A stretch of 24,209 nt of DNA. Source: an uncultured Eubacteriales bacterium (GTDB taxonomy: Bacteria; Bacillota; Clostridia; Lachnospirales; Lachnospiraceae). The stretch is from the NCBI GenBank assembly GCA_900548855.1, contig URMF01000049.1:1-24209 (forward strand), given 5' to 3'. Position 1 is the first letter of the stretch; the number at the start of each line of letters is the position of its first letter. Of this stretch, positions 22,457 through 24,209 are shown piece after piece. The notes under the pieces were generated by a model. It was not told the DNA's origin. It made no database searches and saw nothing but the letters and a program-made list of their open reading frames with translations. The position numbers and the translations under genes are program-made.

Positions 22457-22473
22457 ACCGACTGGCTGTCGGT
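22457..22473. promoter_or_regulatory. Palindromic operator upstream of the TetR gene
   Basis: ACCGAC and GTCGGT flank a five-base spacer, and the symmetry extends weakly to TTA/TAA outside. Size and position match operators of TetR proteins, which often read GACCGAC-N-GTCGGTC. Binding by the adjacent TetR protein is inferred. Confidence 0.6.
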
Positions 22474-22567
22474 CTAATACTATCATTATGACGCCCTATC
22501 GTCAACCATTATTTCATGTTTGTTCCATAATGATGTCAGAAAATTAATATACTGCGGTAAAGAAACC

Positions 22568-22598
22568 AAAAAATACTCCATGGTAAACCATAGAGTAT
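22568..22598 (-). terminator. Terminator of the hemerythrin-receiver gene
   Basis: On the minus strand ATACTC-T-ATGG (22598-22588) pairs with CCAT-G-GAGTAT (22583-22573) around TTTA, then six T follow. It lies about 25 bases after the stop codon. Confidence 0.8.
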
Positions 22599-22622
22599 CC
22601 TTCTCAGTCCAATATTTATTTC

Positions 22623-23996
22623 CTATTTTCTCTTTGCAAAAAAATCGTCAATATTCTTTTTCACATCATCATCCGACATTGTTTTCAAAAGATATTTTTC
22701 TGGTTTTAATTCTATAACCTTTTGAATACTATCCCGATCCCCTCTGCCTGTCAAAAAGATAACCGGAATATCAGCAGTATCCTTTTCAGAGCGAATCATT
22801 TCCAGCGTCTGTCTTCCATCACATACCGGCATTTCATAATCCAGTATAATTAAATCCGGCCTGTTTGACGCCAGATTCTTGATGGCAGTCAGGCTGGAAT
22901 TTGCTTCCAGCATTTCATAATCGTCTTCCAGCAATTTGACAATCCTGCTACGCATAAAATCAGAATCATCTACCACTAAGATTTTCTTCTTCAATCCAAT
23001 ATTGCTCTCTTCCATTTCTTTATCCCTAGCGGGCTTTTTATCACTGGCAAGATATTCTTTAATCGTATTCAGAGCATTTTTGGAATCCAGCGAAGCTCCG
23101 ATCTTTCCCCGTAAAGAATCCGTGCTGGCGGCAGAAAACGCAAAATATCCGGTTCCCGTATCAAATAACAGACTGCAAGACGGATGTGAACGTTCAAACA
23201 GATTTTCCAGCTGCTCCTGTGTTAACAGACATTCTTTCTTCAGTTCATATAGGTCAATTGACGGAAAACTCTCCCGAATCCGGTCCAAAAACTGCCTTGC
23301 CACATAACGGGTTACATTGATAACCATATCGTCAACCTTTTGATATTGGGTTTTCAGTATATTACCAACCATCTGCAGCAGCAAGCATTCTTCAAAAACC
23401 AAGGTCACTCCCCAATTTTCTTTCTGCTTTCCCCGATACTCAAAACGACAGCAAACCACATCTCCAAAATTTTCCCCCGCATATTGCTCACTAATCAGCT
23501 TCGCATCCAAATGGCAGATATCCTGAACCACCTGAATAATGGTCTGTTCCAAAGCATCTTTCTCCTGTTCCTGGGGAATATCCACCCATTTGCTGACTGC
23601 CTTGCCGGCAATTGCCTGATCTTCAGTCTGCGTGTGCGCAACAACCCAACCAATGCAAACACCCAGAAAATGCCGAATGGCTTCTGTGGAAAATTCTGTT
23701 TCCACCATTTCTTCCTCCAATGCCGGAAGTGTTTTATACCGAAAATTATCATGCAGACGTTTATGTATCTCATATCCCGGATAATCAATAGAGCGCATAT
23801 ATTCTTCTTCATGCTCAAAATGCTCTATTGCATGATTTTTCAAATATTTCACACCCTCCTGGCATGCCCACTCACTTTTTTCTTCATTTTCACTGATTCT
23901 GAGCAGCTTATCCATGGTGGAAAAAAGCAATTTATGCTCTTTATCAATAAAATCAACGCCTATCTTGTAATCATCTGTCCAAACGATATGTCCCAC
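22623..23996 (-). CDS. Bacteriohemerythrin / CheX-like / receiver fusion protein
   Basis: The 457-residue protein joins three parts. Residues 1-130 are a bacteriohemerythrin with the iron-binding set: H in DKEHKLLF, HxxxHxxxE in HAIEHFEHEEEYM, H in YEIHKRLHDNF, and HTQTED. The middle (about 140-320) resembles CheC/CheX-type phosphatase folds (VDDMVINVTRYVARQFLDRI); this call is tentative. Residues 336-457 are a response-regulator receiver with DD in VVDDSDFM, phospho-acceptor D386 in LIILDYEMP, T in FLTGRG and K in KYLLKT. It has no DNA-binding output. It probably couples O2 or NO binding at the di-iron site to a phosphorelay or to chemotaxis. I chose the GTG at 23996, six bases after GGGAGG, over a GTG at 24017 without a ribosome site. 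Confidence 0.9.
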   Translation of the reverse strand: MGHIVWTDDYKIGVDFIDKEHKLLFSTMDKLLRISENEEKSEWACQEGVKYLKNHAIEHFEHEEEYMRSIDYPGYEIHKRLHDNFRYKTLPALEEEMVETEFSTEAIRHFLGVCIGWVVAHTQTEDQAIAGKAVSKWVDIPQEQEKDALEQTIIQVVQDICHLDAKLISEQYAGENFGDVVCCRFEYRGKQKENWGVTLVFEECLLLQMVGNILKTQYQKVDDMVINVTRYVARQFLDRIRESFPSIDLYELKKECLLTQEQLENLFERSHPSCSLLFDTGTGYFAFSAASTDSLRGKIGASLDSKNALNTIKEYLASDKKPARDKEMEESNIGLKKKILVVDDSDFMRSRIVKLLEDDYEMLEANSSLTAIKNLASNRPDLIILDYEMPVCDGRQTLEMIRSEKDTADIPVIFLTGRGDRDSIQKVIELKPEKYLLKTMSDDDVKKNIDDFFAKRK

Positions 23997-24100
23997 GTTA
24001 TCCCTCCCTGCTTTCACTCATATCCTGAAATATACCTGTGGTTTTACCATTAAACTAAAACGCAGACTCTATATGGGAATTTGCCTGCAAATATCCATAA

Positions 24101-24109
24101 ATTATATCA
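24101..24109 (-). promoter_or_regulatory. Extended -10 promoter of the hemerythrin-receiver gene
   Basis: On the minus strand TGATATAAT combines a perfect TATAAT with the TG of extended -10 promoters. No good -35 box lies at 17 bases, which such promoters tolerate. The leader would be about 100 bases. Confidence 0.5.
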
Positions 24110-24209
24110 AAATGTATTGTAACACTTTTCAGTGATTTTCGCAATGTCCGTAACCCTTGAGTTTCCGCAGTCTTATCCACAGAACCCTGATTTTACAACG
24201 TACACCATA

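Noticed and set aside
23340..24053. Long plus-strand frame (237 codons) opposite the hemerythrin-receiver gene
   Set aside because: It is antisense to a protein with full hemerythrin and receiver motifs; its own translation is rich in F, H and I with no domain and no ribosome site.
24173..24181. Perfect DnaA box (TTATCCACA)
   Set aside because: A single copy with no cluster, AT-rich unwinding element or dnaA/dnaN gene nearby; one chance match in 24 kb is not surprising.

Overview
The window looks like chromosomal DNA from a Lachnospiraceae-type member of the Clostridia. The basis is low G+C, strong Shine-Dalgarno sites, a hexameric NADP-type glutamate dehydrogenase, a divergent clostridial PurA, a DUF6483-like protein, a c-di-AMP cyclase operon and a bacteriohemerythrin fused to a receiver domain. 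Almost every gene lies on the minus strand; the one confident exception is a 92-residue orphan at 10178..10456. No rRNA, tRNA, CRISPR array or intact transposase was seen. Positions 1-130 hold nothing I can assign.

Layout by region. (1) 131-1958: a membrane ferredoxin-type 4Fe-4S protein, a PadR regulator and a small membrane protein form an overlapping operon. Its promoter is filled by palindromes that look like the PadR operator. (2) 1959-2665: no gene. It holds an array of perfect stem-loops resembling an IS200/IS605-type end, two terminator-like hairpins, and a repeat that carries a copy of the last codons of gdhA. (3) 2666-6261: a tightly overlapping four-gene cassette, RloA-type ATPase, RloB Toprim-like protein, a tandem winged-helix-like protein, and a winged-helix plus HEPN/DUF4145-like protein. 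The same gdhA-derived repeat bounds it on both sides. This is the best candidate for an undescribed, probably anti-phage, system. (4) 6488-8465: gdhA with a long leader containing two consecutive terminator-like hairpins, then an AT-rich gap with a repeated palindrome. (5) 8466-12771: birA with a membrane-protein partner, the plus-strand orphan, purA, a small membrane protein and a DUF1292 protein.

(6) 12869-18496: a LysR regulator, then a six-gene operon read leftward from a clear promoter at 18467..18496. It encodes two membrane proteins, CdaA (c-di-AMP synthase), CdaR (YbbR), an HPr-like phosphocarrier and a sirtuin, and ends at a terminator. The usual third partner of cdaA-cdaR, glmM, is absent and HPr plus sirtuin stand in its place. 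(7) 18566-22473: a membrane HD-GYP protein, a DUF6483-like protein, a C39-like cysteine peptidase broken by a stop codon right after its presumed catalytic histidine, a membrane protein, two very short ORFs and a TetR regulator with a palindromic operator. (8) 22568-24209: a hemerythrin/CheX-like/receiver fusion, probably an oxygen- or redox-linked signalling protein, with its terminator and an extended -10 promoter.

Functional links: nitrogen entry (gdhA), biotin control (birA), AMP synthesis (purA) and second-messenger signalling (CdaA for c-di-AMP, HD-GYP for c-di-GMP) are core housekeeping. The cassette between gdhA and the PadR operon is the accessory part. All functional assignments come from reading motifs; no database search was possible.
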